From Acanthosepion pharaonis (Eukaryota > Mollusca > Cephalopoda > Sepiida > Sepiidae), in NCBI GenBank assembly GCA_903632075.3, contig CAHIKZ030003474.1, positions 2,099,001-2,163,000 of the forward strand: a stretch of 64,000 nucleotides of DNA, in the 5' to 3' direction. Position numbers and translations under genes: made by a program. Shown piece by piece: positions 22,740 to 34,576 of this stretch. Under the pieces are notes generated by a model, which searched no databases, was not told the DNA's origin, and saw nothing but the letters and a program-made list of their open reading frames with translations. Positions within the stretch are counted from its first letter, which is position 1. The number at the start of each line of letters is the position of its first letter.

Positions 22740-23002
22740 AGAAAACTACATCCGGTACCAAGCCCTCTGATCGGAAGATTTTGAAGATCGTGGAACCCCC
22801 TCTTAATTGCTGTTATTCCCAGGTCTCAGTAGAGCCCCTTTTTTTTTGGGGGGGGGTCCCAGATATGAGCAAATAGTGAACCCGCAAACAAGGGTCAAAA
22901 CACTATGAAAGTATTAAAATACATTTTCATAGTAAAAATAATTACCAGCAATACATTTTTGTAAAATAAATTACGGTACTTAATGACCCATATTTGGTTT
23001 TA
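22740..23002 (+). mobile_element. family S, copy S1, partial
   Basis: Left-flank block of family S: ACTACATCCGGTACCAAGCC, CTCTTAATTGCTGTTATTCC, GAGCAAATAGTGAACCCGCA, CAAAACACTATGAAAGTATT. One minisatellite unit (ACCAGCAATACATTTTTGTA) and a broken right flank (CTTAATGACCCAT) follow. It then abuts copy S2 tail to tail. Confidence 0.75.
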
Positions 23003-24719
23003 TTTTTATTTTACGGCATATCAACCTAAATGGGTTATTTAATGTCGACAAAATTTTTATTCTTGGTAATATTTTTTTTTCCCAAAATCTATTTCTGGTA
23101 ATATTTTTCCATGAAATATGTATCGCTGGAATTTTTTTTTTTTCAAAAATTTATTGCTGACAATAATTTTTTCTTCAAAAATTTATTGCTGGTAATAATT
23201 TTTTCTTCAATAATTTATTACTGGTAATAATTTTTTCTTCAAAAATTTATTGCTGGTAATAATTTTTTCTTCAAAAATTTATAGCTGGTAACAATTTTTT
23301 CTTCAATAATTTATTGTTGGTAATAATTTTTTCTTCAAAAATTTATTGCTGGTAATAATTTTTTCAAAATTTTCAAAATTTTTCTTCAAAATTTATTGCT
23401 GATAATTTTTTTCAAAATTTATTACTAAAAAATTTATTATTGATAATAATTTTTTTCTTCAAAAAAAAATTTATTACTGGTAATAATTTTTTCTTCAAAA
23501 ATTTATTGCTGATAATTTTTCTTCAAAATTTATTGCTGATAATAATTTTTCTTCAAAAATTTATTACTGGTAATAATTTTTCTTCAAAAATTTATTGCTG
23601 ATAATTTTTCTTCAAAATTTATTGCTGATAATAATTTTTCTTCAAAAATTTATTGCTGGTAATAATTTTTTCTTCAAAATTTATTGCTGATAATAATTTT
23701 TCTTCAAATAATAATTTTTCTTCAAAAATTTATTGCTGATAATTTTTTCTTCAAAATTTATTACTGATAATAATTTTTCTTCAAAAATTTATTACTGGTA
23801 ATAATTTTTCTTCAAAAAATTGCTGATAATTTTTTCTTCAAAAATTTATTACTGATAATAATTTTTTTTCTTCAAAAATTTATTACTGGTAATAATTTTT
23901 TCTTCAAAAATTTATTGCTGATAATTTTTTCTTCAAAAATTTATTGCTGATAATAATTTTTTCTTCAAAAATTTATTACTGGTAATAATTTTTTCTTCAA
24001 AAATTTATTGCTGATAATTTTTTCTTCAAAAATTTATTGCTGATAATAATTTTTTCTTCAAAAATTTATTACTGGTAATTTTTTCTTCAAAAAATTTATT
24101 TTGCTTGATAATTTTTTTTTCAAAAAAATTTATTACTGGTAATAATTTTTCTTCAAAAATTTATTTTTCTTCAAAAATAATTTTTTTCTTCAAAAATTTA
24201 TTGCTGGTAATAATTTTTCTTCAAAAATTTATTACTGATAATAATTTTTTCTTCAAAAATTTATTGCTGGTAATATTTTTTTTCTTCAAAATTTATTTTC
24301 TTGATAATAATTTTTCTTCAAAAATTTATTGCTGGTAATAATTTTTTCTTCAAAAATTTATTGCTGGTAATAATTTTTTCTTCAAAAATTTATTGCTGAT
24401 AATAATTTTTTCTTCAAAAATTTATTGCTGGTAATAATTTTTTCTTCAAAAATTTATTGCTGGTAATAATTTTTTCTTCAAAAATTTATTACTGGTAATA
24501 ATTTTTTCTTAAAAGTATTTCTGGTATTAAAACCTATTTTTACACTTTCATAGAGATTTGACTCCATTTTGTGGGTTAACTATTTGCCTATAGTCAATTG
24601 CTGGTGATCCCAGGTCAGGGTGGACCTGGGAACATCAGCAATTAAGAGGTGGTTCCACGCTCCTCAAAATCTCCTGATCAGTGGCCTTGCTGTTGGATGT
24701 AGTTTATCATCATACCCCG
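23003..24719 (-). mobile_element. family S, copy S2, with 1.45-kb minisatellite
   Basis: Minus-strand copy. Right flank at 23003-23060 (complement of GGTTGATATGCCGTAA and TTAAATAACCCA). Minisatellite of 28-32-base units (AATTTTTTCTTCAAAAATTT ATTGCTGGT) at about 23061-24515, roughly 45-50 units. Left flank 24516-24719 (complement of ACTATGAAAGTGT, CAATTAAGAGGTGGTTCC, GTAGTTTATCATCATACCCC). The LFFSKI frames at 24105-24338 are the minisatellite. Confidence 0.85.
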
Positions 24720-24760
24720 GACGGAATGACCCTTAAGGGGTTGATATGCTGCTAAACAAA
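24720..24760 (+). repeat. orphan family-S-type 3' tail
   Basis: GGGGTTGATATGCTGCTAAA at about 24737-24756, plus orientation, directly next to the left end of minus-strand S2. Its own element body is missing. Confidence 0.55.
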
Positions 24761-24904
24761 CATACACTACAGAGAAATAGCAAATCACTGTAATGTGATG
24801 GTTGTATTTTTGTATGAAGATGGTCGTCCTTTTACTCGAGTTACTGCGTACATTTTGTGGTTCAAAAACATAATATAAACTCTATAAATCCTTATTTCTA
24901 GTCG

Positions 24905-24985
24905 ATTTCTTTTTCTTAAAATGTCATATCACTTCGGGACGTTGGCGATCATGGCTCTCCATGTTGCTTGATTATTTATGAACTG
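24905..24985 (-). mobile_element. LINE-B 3' fragment
   Basis: The minus strand reads WRAMIANVPK in CATGGAGAGCCATGATCGCC, the last codons of the LINE-B ORF. Short and 5'-truncated. Confidence 0.65.
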
Positions 24986-25029
24986 TCATGTATTCTTGTG
25001 AATGTTAGTGAAGTGGTTTCCCGTTGCTC

Positions 25030-25345
25030 GATCCACAGTTTGGAATTCAAAGTTCTCCCCCACTTAGACTGATTGCCATCCAAAGCTAAAGAGCCCACTC
25101 TATCCAGCTACTTAACCCATAAATGATAGGAAGTTTCTGGACAGAATTAAAAGGGAAAACTTTATTTTCATACTTTTTGATGCCATATCCCAACAATATA
25201 TACCCGATGTTGGCTCTCCATGACTTCCTTTTCTTTAGCATTTGTGAATTGCCATTGATTCAGAGCTATTCTTCTTTTCAAATCATTGCCACACAAGGCC
25301 AGAGAGCCTAATCTACCCTGTTATTTAACCTATATCCGCTATGCT
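25030..25345 (-). mobile_element. SINE-1 fragments
   Basis: Two body pieces at about 25045-25125 (GATTGCCATCCAAAGCTAAA) and 25250-25335 (AAGGCCAGAGAGCCTAATCT, CCTGTTATTTAACCTAT), lacking the tRNA head. Confidence 0.6.
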
Positions 25346-25890
25346 ACTCACAAACTTAATCGATACAACTTGGATAAACATTCGAACCTATTAAATTTAG
25401 GTTAATCTTATCAGCGATAAATTCTAAAAAGTCAGTGCGTATTATACATGAGATTTTTTTTTACAGAATTTCGTAGCCCAACTTTAGGGGTGCGTATTAC
25501 AGACGAATAATTATGGTGTTTTCTAAGTTTGGGTTAGTCTGGTAGAAAGATGGATATGAAGAACCTCACGTAAAAACCAAATTCACTACATGATGTGGAC
25601 CCAAAGTTGGGACCACGGAAGAAAAACACGGAACACGGATTAGAGGTAAGAAAGATATATTAAACAAAAAGGTTACAAAGATAGTGTAAGTGTAAGCGGA
25701 GCTTACTATGTGCTAGTGTCCAATATTGGTAGTCGTACGCGGCTGATACTTCGGTATTAGAATACTCTCTCTCTTTCCTCCTCTTCTCCTAGAGTGTTAT
25801 ATCGCATACTTTATATAGTCCTGGAAGAGTCCATGTTGTAGGTATGTTACGGTATCACAATACTACAGTAAAAATTATCCATAAGATTAG
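25346..25890. other. no gene; fragments of unknown repeats
   Basis: GTGCGTATTATACATGAGAT and GGGGTGCGTATTACAGACGA (25433-25510) resemble the repeat R start. The rest (25.58-25.88 kb) has a TATA-like TTTATATAG and could be an old LTR, but no termini can be paired. Confidence 0.4.
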
Positions 25891-25891
25891 G

Positions 25892-26284
25892 CAGCGTTTC
25901 TCAACTGTTTTATCCTTGTCGAACCTTTGAAATAGTTTTCATGTCTCAAGGAAAACACTGCATAAAAATTCCATAAAAACGCTATTTAGATATTGCTAAA
26001 CTCATTCCCTATGATTATTATAATTTTAAATAATACCAACCTCTTATATTATTTGAAATTATAATAATCAAAGGGAATATGGGGAAAGATATCTACAGGG
26101 CGTTTATTATATTAACTAAGGATTTTCCAACAATATGACGTACGTGTATGGTAATATTACGAATGTAAAATTAAACAAAACTTACTAAAATATCCATTAG
26201 CCTAATTTTCAGTGTTCCTCGCAGAACCCGTAGCGATCTCTTGCGGAATCCAAGGTTCCGGGGAACGCCGGTTGAGAAACATTG
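25892..26284. mobile_element. hAT-like MITE, second copy
   Basis: Termini CAGCGTTTCTCAACTG and, inverted, CCGGTTGAGAAACATTG match the 17.66-kb element, as does CTTGCGGAATCCAAGGTTCC against TTTTGCGGAACCTTA. An internal 30-base hairpin (ATTATTATAATTTTAAATAA / its inverse) sits at about 26010-26080. No coding capacity. Confidence 0.7.
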
Positions 26285-26334
26285 AATTAGAATGTTAGAG
26301 TCAGTATTCTATAACTTACTTTCATTTGCTTACA

Positions 26335-26440
26335 AGATGGAGGCGCTCAGTAATAATCGAACTCACTGCAGTAGCAACGGCCAGCAACAATACTTGACTG
26401 ACTATTGTTCTACGGTAGATGATTGCACAGATTTTGAAGC
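26335..26440 (-). mobile_element. possible tRNA-like SINE head
   Basis: The minus strand has GAGTTCGATTATTACTGAG as a B-box-like block and CTACCGTAGAACAATAGTCA as a box-A-like block at SINE-5-like spacing. Decayed. Confidence 0.35.
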
Positions 26441-26483
26441 TTTTTCTTACGTGCCTTGTCGCTTCAGGATATAGGTGATCATG

Positions 26484-27892
26484 CCTCTCTAGTCCTGGGT
26501 ATGACGATAAAATACATCCGGCAGCAGGGTCATTGATCGAGAGATTGAAGGTTTTGAGAAGCATGGAACCACCTCTTAATTGCTGTTGTTCCCAGGTCTA
26601 CCATGAAACGGGGGGATAGCAACTGTTACGGTCCCAGCTACAGTCAAATAGTAAACCTCCAAGCAAAAACAAAACACTATGAAAGTATAAAAATACATTT
26701 TTATAGCAAAAATACAAGCAATTCATTTTTATATAAAAAAAAAACTACCAGCAATACCTATTTATAGTAAAAATTACCAATTACCAACAATATCTATTAA
26801 TAGTGAAAATTATCAGCCATATCTATTTATAGTAAAAAATTACCAAAAATACCTATTTATAGTAAAAATTATCAACAATACATATTTATAGTAAAATTAC
26901 CAATTACCAACAATACCTATTTGTAGTAAAAATTACCAACAATACCTATTTATAGTAAAATTACCAACAATACCTATTTATAGTAACATTGCCAGCAATA
27001 ATTATTTTTTAGTAAAATTAGCAACAATACCTATTTATAGTAAAAAATTATCATTAATAACTATTTATAGTAAAAAATTACCAAAATTACCTATTTATAG
27101 TAAAAATTATCAACAATACATATTTATAATAAAAATTACCAATTACCAACAATATCTATTTGTAGTAAAAATTACCAACAATAGATATTTATAGTAAAAT
27201 TACCAACAATACCTATTTATAGTAACATTGCCAGCAATACCTATTTTTTAGTAAAATTACCAACAATACCTATTTATAGTAACATTGCCAGCAATACCTA
27301 TTTTTTAGTAAAATTAACAACAATACCTATTTATAGTAAAAATTATCACCAATATATATTTATAATAAAATTACCAACAGTACCTATAATACATTTTTTA
27401 TAGTAAAATTACCAACAATACAATTTCAAAGCAAAAGGACCAACAATACATTTTATAGTAGAATTAACAACAATACATTTTATAACAAAATGACGAACAA
27501 TACATTTTATGTGTAGTTGGAGGCATACAATTGCGTTCAAAATATATTTAATCGAAATCATTGAATTGTGTTCAAAATATTTAGATTCCGGTATTAAATA
27601 ACCCATAGATATTGACCAACCGACAATACCTTTTTATAGTAAAAAATTACCAAGAATGCATATAATAACATTACCAACAATACCTATTTATAGTAAAGAT
27701 TATCAATTATACATATTTATAGTAAAATTACCAACAATACGTATTTATAATAAAATTACCGACAATACAATTTTAAAGCAAAATGAGCAGCAATACATTT
27801 TATTTGTAACTGAAGGTATACAATATATATTTAGTTGAAGCTATATCGGCATTAAATAACCCATAGAGTTGTTGATATGCAGCTAAACAACA
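26484..27892 (+). mobile_element. family S, copy S3, AT-rich minisatellite
   Basis: Left flank 26484-26690: GTCCTGGGTATGACGATAAA, CACCTCTTAATTGCTGTTGT, CAAATAGTAAACC, AACACTATGAAAGTATAAAA. Minisatellite of about 26-30-base units (ACCAACAATACCTATTTATA GTAAAA) to about 27590. An inner partial right flank (GGTATTAAATAACCCATAGA) is followed by further units, and the final right flank 27845-27890 reads CGGCATTAAATAACCCATAG ... GTTGATATGCAGCTAAACAA. Confidence 0.85.
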
Positions 27893-28499
27893 TTAACCAA
27901 CAATAATTCAGTCTGTACGACATACCAAAAACTGCACACAATAAAAACATACTAACAAATTGTAGCGACTAGACCCAAATTCGTTTAAAATACTATCAAA
28001 CACCCAACATGAAAGAACTCTTTTATGACATTAAGTCATATAGGGTGTTCCAGTAACTTGGACCGATTTTAAATGTAAATTAATTTTAATCGTTTAATGA
28101 TTTTTTTTCTTTTTCTTTCAGATTTGGCGGACATTTGGGCGATATTATTTTTCAAACATAATTGCCATCACTTAAATAACATGATCCAATAGAGAAATAA
28201 ATAAATGTTTACTAATAATACTGATTTATTTACTGCTGACTTTGATCCGTCTTAATGAAAGAGCTTTATATATAATCCGTCTTAATGAAACACTCTTTAT
28301 AATATCCTACAATTTCTTAAAGAAATCAAACTGTATTCCAAAATATAGCTTCAACAAAATTAGAACATAAAACACACATATCACCAACTCTAGTAATTAT
28401 ATCCACACAAATATGTATATGCACAAAAGCTGAGCATCATCTACCATATATTCAACTGTGAAAGCAGAATAACATACATTTTTATTAGTCCCAAGAAAA
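27893..28499. other. no recognised feature
   Basis: AT-rich spacer with a short direct repeat (ATCCGTCTTAATGAAA at about 28246 and 28275). No gene seen. Confidence 0.5.
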
Positions 28500-29085
28500 T
28501 TAAATTTCAGTATTAAATGACCCATATGCCATTAAACAAACGAAACAATGAATCATGGCTCTCCACGAATCCTTATCGCTTTTAGCACTACGTAATATAT
28601 GACTTCTAAATATTCCGCCCTGTTTCTCTTTTACCAGCCATTGACACAAGCTCATTTGGTATGTGACGCGCTGCTTCCCTCCGCCTCTCGTGCCTTCAAT
28701 ATGTTTTGTGAGTGTCAGATTCTCCAAACTTCTTTCCCTCATTGTGTCCCAGAAATTTTAACTGTCTCTTTCTGATCCTAAGCAAAAGTGTCCTTTTCGT
28801 TTCTATTTTCCTCAAAACCTCTTCGTTTCTCCCATGTTCCGTTCATGGTATTCTCCACATCCTTCTGTAGAACTACATCTCCTTTGCTTTAAGATTCCTC
28901 TTAATTTATAAGAAAATTGTTCAGCATTCACTGCCATGTATGTGGATTGATTTTTACATAGTATTTGTGTATTCTTATTTTTTCCCAGTGAAATTTTCCT
29001 ATTTCTTCGTATTCTGCTTAATTTCTGGAACGGATTTTTCGCTATTTCTATGTGTCTTCGGATTTCTGTGTCAGAACTTACATAT
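28500..29085 (-). mobile_element. LINE-B copy
   Basis: The minus strand encodes MRERSLENLTLTKHIEGTRG, KQRVTYQMSLCQWLVKEKQG and SDKDSWRAMIHCF in one frame (28500-28742), with further upstream ORF in broken frames to about 29080. The family's K.RGRQR.TYL.SLC.W order is kept. Confidence 0.8.
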
Positions 29086-29324
29086 AGCTTGAAAAAGCGG
29101 AGACATATTGAAATATTTTTTTTTCAAAAGAAAACTGTGTTATAGTTCTTCGTAAGCGTTCAGCTTTTTGATCGTTTCTCATCAGAGGTAATCGTAGATA
29201 AATAAAGTGCACTTTCAAAATGTTTTTAGTTCGTTTCTGCTGATAAATCCGTTTAACGTTTTTAAAATTATCAACGGTACTGAAAAACTCATCCAATCGT
29301 TTTCTTATTCTTTGACAACCAATT

Positions 29325-29530
29325 TCAAGAGGTCTTCACAATTTCAAGTTATGCGACGGGACAGATTGAGGGAAATTGGGAGAGAGCAAATGGTGAACCC
29401 GAGCAAATGGATAACAGAACAAGGTCTGGGAGAAATAACAAAAAGACAAAACTTATTAAGAGCTACAAGGGACAGGAAGATGTGGAGGACCATGATTGTC
29501 TACGCTCTGAAGGGACACGACATATAAAAG
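29325..29530 (+). mobile_element. LINE-B 3' fragment
   Basis: From 29407 the product includes ITEQGLGEITKRQNLLRATR, DRKMWRTMIVYALKGHDI, matching the extreme C-terminus of LINE-B almost without a break. It is 5'-truncated near 29.33 kb. Confidence 0.8.
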
Positions 29531-30829
29531 AAAGAAACTGGTTATTTTCAGAAGACCACAACAATGAACCAACAACAAAGATCAAGCTCATTAAAGCAGA
29601 AATAGTCTGTTCGGCTAACTTCGTTAACCATTACAAAACGGAGAAGTGCTACCCGTTTAAACTTATTTCCGAGTTTAGATCAACGACAATTTTTGCGTAA
29701 TATCCGACCACATCAGCTGACAATAAAGTCGCGTTAATTCAATTTGAAAATTAAATGATTAAAAGAAAATCCAGAAAAACATCAACTAAAAATCTTGGAT
29801 AGTTTATTTTTGTAGTTGTCGTGTCAAAAGGTTGATACGACAGCACGTCACCATTTTAGATGAGGACATCTTTATCGACATAAAAAACGATAGCTGCTGA
29901 TTAACGCCACTTAGTGCGTCCTGGACTGAACGTAAATCGCGCCACTTATACGACATCTCTCTTCAACCATTTGTTACAACTCCCTCAGAATATTTACCGT
30001 TCCGCCATTTTTTTTTTAAATTTGATTTTCGCCGCCATAATTTATCGGTATTACTTGTCAACTCAAAGCTGTTTATTTTGGAATTGTCATTCTGATTTTT
30101 GTTATTTCAAACAAATTATTTGATTGGTTAACTGTCTGGCTGCTCACGAGAGTTGACGATGTGATAGTGAATCTCAAAACTCTGTCTAGATTTTGCTGAA
30201 CTGTGAAGCGAAGCGTAACGGGTGTCTCGAACTTAGGTGTGTTCTTCATTTGAACGTCTCATGAAAAAGTCTTAGAGAAATGGTTTACATTGAGATCTAT
30301 GTTGAGCTTCTCTGTCAACTTTTTACTTGCTCTCCGAAGATTGGCCAGTCAAATTACTTTTCTCCCATGTTTGACAAATCAATAAAACCCTAATTTTATT
30401 CACCAAGGAAAATGTCGTCTATTTTAACGTTTTCGCCATTTTCTATGTCAATTATGTCGCGAACTGCGACATTCGAAAGGTAATAAATCTAATGGAAATG
30501 TATATGGAGCGCTAATTTAAAAGAATAATTTTTTAGACGCATCATCATCATCATTTCATAAATTACAACTTAGGAACCAATGTAATAAGCTGCATCATAT
30601 TAATAATTCTTTGTGTGCCGGTGATCGTTATATTAGTGGTAGTACAGGCAAAGAAAGATTATCGAGTGCCCTGACATTATTTCTGAGTAATAAGTTATGT
30701 GAGCAGAACTTAGCACAAGACTGACCGCTCAAATATTTCAGGTATGCTCTACAAAAGGGAAGATTAATTATCAGAGAATTCGTTGGAATAAAACTGACAC
30801 AGAATCAATGAAACGAAAAGACCAGTAGT
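29531..30829. other. no recognised feature
   Basis: Largest stretch here without a recognised repeat. Several frames of 60-97 codons exist (29407-29700, 29914-30123) but without motif, good start context or splice pattern that would support a gene. Confidence 0.45.
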
Positions 30830-31420
30830 TTTTAGACTGGCTATATCTTTGCTCTAAAGATCTAGATTTTGGAAACAAAGACAAACGTACAGTTTTCGAC
30901 TTGTAAAATCTGCGATACACAGACCAGTAGTTCAGAACGATATTGCACCTCTATCCTCGCTATATCTTTGCTCTAAAGATCTAGATTTTGGAAACAAAGA
31001 CAAACGTACAGTTTTAGACCTCTTTCGCTATATCTTTGCTCTAAAAAAAATAAGATAGTTTTAGACTTGTAAAATCAATATATTACATCTTTGCTCTGAT
31101 GTACCCACGACTTGTAAAATCTAGTAGTTCAGAACGATATTGACTATATATGCGAAAACGCTCTAAAAACAGATTTTTAGGAGAGATAGTTAAAACGAAA
31201 ATATTAAAGATCTAGATTTTTAAACAACAAAGACATTGTGCGAGAACCAGTAGTTCACCAAGCTATATCTTTGCTCTAAAGAAGAAGAAGAAGAAGAAGA
31301 AAAATCTGCGAAAACCAGTTTTCTCGATATTGCACCTCTATTCAATCAGATTTTGACAAAGACAAACGTACAGTTTAGGTTCTATCGATTCTGATTAATG
31401 ACTGCAATAAGTGTAGAGCA
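30830..31420. repeat. shredded ~120-bp tandem repeat
   Basis: GCTATATCTTTGCTCTAAAG starts units at about 30839 and 30958 (period about 120), with shared ATCTAGATTTTGGAAACAAA and GACAAACGTACAGTTTT. After 31015 only broken pieces of the same unit follow in jumbled order. The style of decay resembles the 1-2280 array. Confidence 0.75.
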
Positions 31421-31554
31421 GAACTTCTCACAGTTCTTATTCCATTACCCTAAACTTATGTCCTAATGCCGCTGGTAATCAAGAAGAAAAAAACAGCTAT
31501 ATTTGCTATCCAATTCTTAATAAAAAAAAATAAAATCACTTTATTAAATCAACT

Positions 31555-32055
31555 ACAGTAACGTAGCTTCCTAGTGCATTTTCTATAAATATGTTCATGG
31601 TAATTACTTTGATGAACTTCCTCTTTTGCAACTATATAAATTTAAGCGGAGTACTAGATTGGCGACAAATTTTCATCATCTTGAAATCGCTAAATGTAAC
31701 TGTAAGTTCTATGCTAACAGTTTCTTTTATCGCACTTCTTGCTTGTGAAAATCTCTTCCGGCCTCTTGCTTCTGATCTTCAAATATTTAAATGCAGTGTC
31801 AATCGTTCTAGTCTGTCTTTTTAATTTCTGTTCTTTAGTTGTTCTCTCTCCTTAAAATGTTTTCTATTTCTCATATTTTCTAACACTCAGTCACCCCCCA
31901 TGCGTCTTAGAGGCTTTATTGCCTTGCTTGGGTGAAATGATTAAAAGGAATGTATTATATTGTATATATTCTTAAATAACACGGTAACAATTAAAAGTTG
32001 GAAAACTAATTAAGACTAAACTAATGAGAAGGGTGGATATGTTTTTTAAGCAATT
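31555..32055 (+). mobile_element. LINE-A copy with long 3' UTR
   Basis: C-terminal RT region in broken frames (NLFRPLASDLQIFKCSVNRS at the end), then the UTR with CTTGGGTGAAATGATTAAAA (about 31928-31947). A further stretch to about 32055 (GTATTATATTGTATATATTC, ACACGGTAACAATTAAAAGT, GGATATGTTTTTTAAGCAAT) is also found, inverted, at 35.08-35.21 kb. Confidence 0.8.
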
Positions 32056-32284
32056 AAATTCACAATGCATGGATTTATTTTTGACAGTGCAAGCTGCAAG
32101 TCTGAAAAGACGCAGAGGCGATTTCAGTATTTGTTTCTCATGTTGCATATTATCGAAAATCGTACTTGCGAACCGAACGTTCAGAATCCTTCTTAGCAAT
32201 TTTGGGTACATACCATTTTTTGTTATTTGCATACAAATAATGTTTATTATTTTTTTAAATTTTCATCATTTGTTTTCTTCTTTA

Positions 32285-33190
32285 TCTTCGATCATGGCTC
32301 ACCAGAGTTTCCCGTCCTTTGCTGCTCTTAATAAACTTTGCGTTTCTGTTATTTCTCCTAAGCCCTGCTCCGCCATCTATTTAGTCAATCTCACTAAGTA
32401 TGCTATGCTTTGTTTTCACCTTCCCCTCTTGCTCTCTATCTGTGCTGTGGGTATCAGATTTTCCAAACCCTCCTTCCTCATTATGATCCCCTGAAACTTC
32501 AACTGTCTCTTCCTTATCTTTTGTTTCCATTTTCTCCAAAACTTCGTCGTTGCTCACATGCTCGGTTCATGGTATTCTCAGCATCCTTCTGTAGAACCAC
32601 ATTTTTGTTGCTTCAAGTCTTCTCTTCATCTTTGATGAGATCGTCCAGTACTCACTGCCATACAGAAGGACAAATAGCATGCAGCAGTTTAGTAACCTTT
32701 GTTGGAATTTTTGGGTACCCTAGTACTAGTGAGCCAGCCAAAATGAGCTGACTATAGTTCGGCAATAGAAGGCTTAACCAATCAAAAGGCTCAAAATATA
32801 CAACGCGACGTGTATAAAGGCGGCCATGTTTTTTTCCGAATATTCACTGGCAGCCAGCCTTTGATATTGAAGACTGAAGAATTACGGAACAGCTGCTGGT
32901 GGTACTGGCGATATAGGCGGATTCAGTAGAGTGTCTGCCTCGTGAATATTAATCTTTAACGTTGTTTTATTGAACAGATTACGTACTGTGCTGTATTCTA
33001 TATTCATAGACTATGGTGAACATGGTTAACAACCTTTTCCTTATTTCTAGCGAAATTTTCCTATTTCTTAATACACTGTTTAATTTTTGAAATGCTTACT
33101 TGTTTATCCCAGATATTTAAATTTCCGCACTTGTTAGATTTTCGCATCACCGATTTGCAATTCGTACTTTGGGCTCATGCATTCTGATTT
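32285..33190 (-). mobile_element. LINE-B copy split by solo LTR
   Basis: Minus-strand LINE-B with the ORF end at about 32290 and upstream ORF to about 32699, resuming at 33032 (complement of CGAAATTTTCCTATTTC also seen at 28.99 kb). The joined sides match the 28.5-kb copy in order, with a 332-bp LTR between. Confidence 0.8.
32700..33031. mobile_element. solo LTR, 332 bp
   Basis: Begins TGTTGGAATTTTTGGG and ends ATGGTTAACA, so TG...CA termini with TGTT/AACA ends. Flanked by the 5-bp duplication ACCTT at 32695-32699 and 33032-33036. Inside are CCAATCA near 32778 and GTGTATAAAGGCGG near 32812, as expected for a CCAAT box and TATA box on the plus strand. Consistent with a Gypsy- or BEL-type LTR left by recombination; no internal region is present. 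Confidence 0.8.
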
Positions 33191-33344
33191 CTTGCAATTG
33201 GAATTTAAGCCTTTTCGTTTTACAAATAGAAAAAAGATCTTGACAATAAAATTCACTTTCATTCAAGTTTTTTTGTCAGTTGTTGATTAATGTTGCAGAA
33301 ATTTTGTTGCTTTATTAAAAAAAAAAAAAAAAAAACTTCCCGTC

Positions 33345-34010
33345 CTGGGTATGACGATAAACTACATCCACGTCCTGGGTAAGACGATAAATTACATCCG
33401 GCAGCAAGGCCACTAATCAGGAGGTTTTGAGGATCGTGGAACCTACTCTTAATTGCTGGCGTTCCTAGGTCCACCCTGGCCCGGGGTGGTAGCACCTGTT
33501 AGAGACCCAGCTATGGACAAATAGTTGACCCCCAAACTGGCGTTAAAACACTATGAAAGCGTAAAAACAGATCTTAATACTAGCAATACATTTTTGTAAA
33601 AGATTATTAACAGCAATACATTTTTGAAAAAAAAATACCAGCAATACATTTTTGAAAAAAAAAATACCAGCAATACATTTTTGAAGAAAAAATACCAGCA
33701 ATACATTTGAAAAAAAAAATAAATTTTTGAAAAAAAAATACCAGCAATACATTTTTGAAAAATACCAGCAATACATTTGAAAAAAAATACCAGCAATACA
33801 TTTTTGAAAAAAAAATACCAGCAATACATTTTTGAAAAAAATACCAGCAATACATTTTTGAAAAAAAAATACCAGCAATACATTTTTGAAAAAAATTACC
33901 AGCAATACATTTTTGAAAAAAAATATTAGCAGCAATACATTTTTTGAGAATAAAAATCTTGTCGGCATTAAATAACCCATTGAGGTTGATATGCCGTAAA
34001 AGAAAATAAA
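33345..34010 (+). mobile_element. family S, copy S4
   Basis: The left flank begins with a 30-base tandem duplication (CGTCCTGGGTATGACGATAA / CGTCCTGGGTAAGACGATAA), then CTCTTAATTGCTGGCGTTCC, GGACAAATAGTTGACCCCCA and CACTATGAAAGCGTAAAAAC. Minisatellite of 26-29-base units (ACCAGCAATACATTTTTGAA) at about 33570-33945. Right flank 33958-34003: GTCGGCATTAAATAACCCAT, GGTTGATATGCCGTAAAA. Open frames over it are minisatellite. Confidence 0.85.
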
Positions 34011-34039
34011 CCAAACTCAAATAACTTCATGTTTTAAAA

Positions 34040-34475
34040 TAACATGATTCTTCACGATGTAGCCGACCTTGGCTCTCAATAGTTTCCGTGTGAATTGTCA
34101 GAAATTCTTTAGAAAATAGTGTAGTGATTTCCCGTGGCCTTTTCCACAGATCCCTTTATTTTATGATCCGTTAATTGCCAGACATTCTTTGGGAAGATAG
34201 TGGTAGTGGTAGTAGTGTTAAATTTTCTAAGCACTGTTTCCTTATTATATGCCCTAGAAATTTCAATTTGTCTTTCTTTTGCTACGTATAAGTGTCTTTT
34301 TGGTTTCAATTTTACTTAAAACTTCGTTGTTACATGTTCAGTCCATGGTTATTATCAGCACCCTTATGTAGGACGACTGTTGCCTCAAGTCTCGTCTATA
34401 TCTGCGATGGGATTGTCACGCATCCACTGTCATGCCATGTAGGAGGACCGATATTACGTAATTGTTCTCGTGAGA
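34040..34475 (-). mobile_element. LINE-B copy, decayed
   Basis: Minus strand. The complement of TATGCCCTAGAAATTTCAAT, AGTGTCTTTTTGGTTTCAAT, CATGTTCAGTCCATGGTTAT and TGTAGGACGACTGTTGCCTC follows the order in the 17.0-, 28.8- and 38.7-kb copies. The distal 3' end is very diverged. Confidence 0.7.
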
Positions 34476-34527
34476 TCGAGGTAGTAAAGTGGAAAGCTCG
34501 TCAGAACAATTACCATGGAAATATTAG

Positions 34528-34533
34528 ACATTG

Positions 34534-34571
<38 letters not shown>

Positions 34572-34576
34572 CGAGC
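34528..34576. repeat. (GA)n microsatellite
   Basis: GAGA tract interrupted by AAAG and GCGAG. The same tract precedes the matching LINE-A 3' UTR at 62819-62858. Confidence 0.9.

Noticed and set aside
23061..24515. CRISPR-like array of short regular units
   Set aside because: Units are directly adjacent and near-identical, with no unique spacers; this is a minisatellite inside a eukaryotic mobile element.
33543..34020. Three overlapping minus-strand frames of 110-145 codons
   Set aside because: They read the family S minisatellite (KCIAGIFF, MYCWYFF) in three frames.
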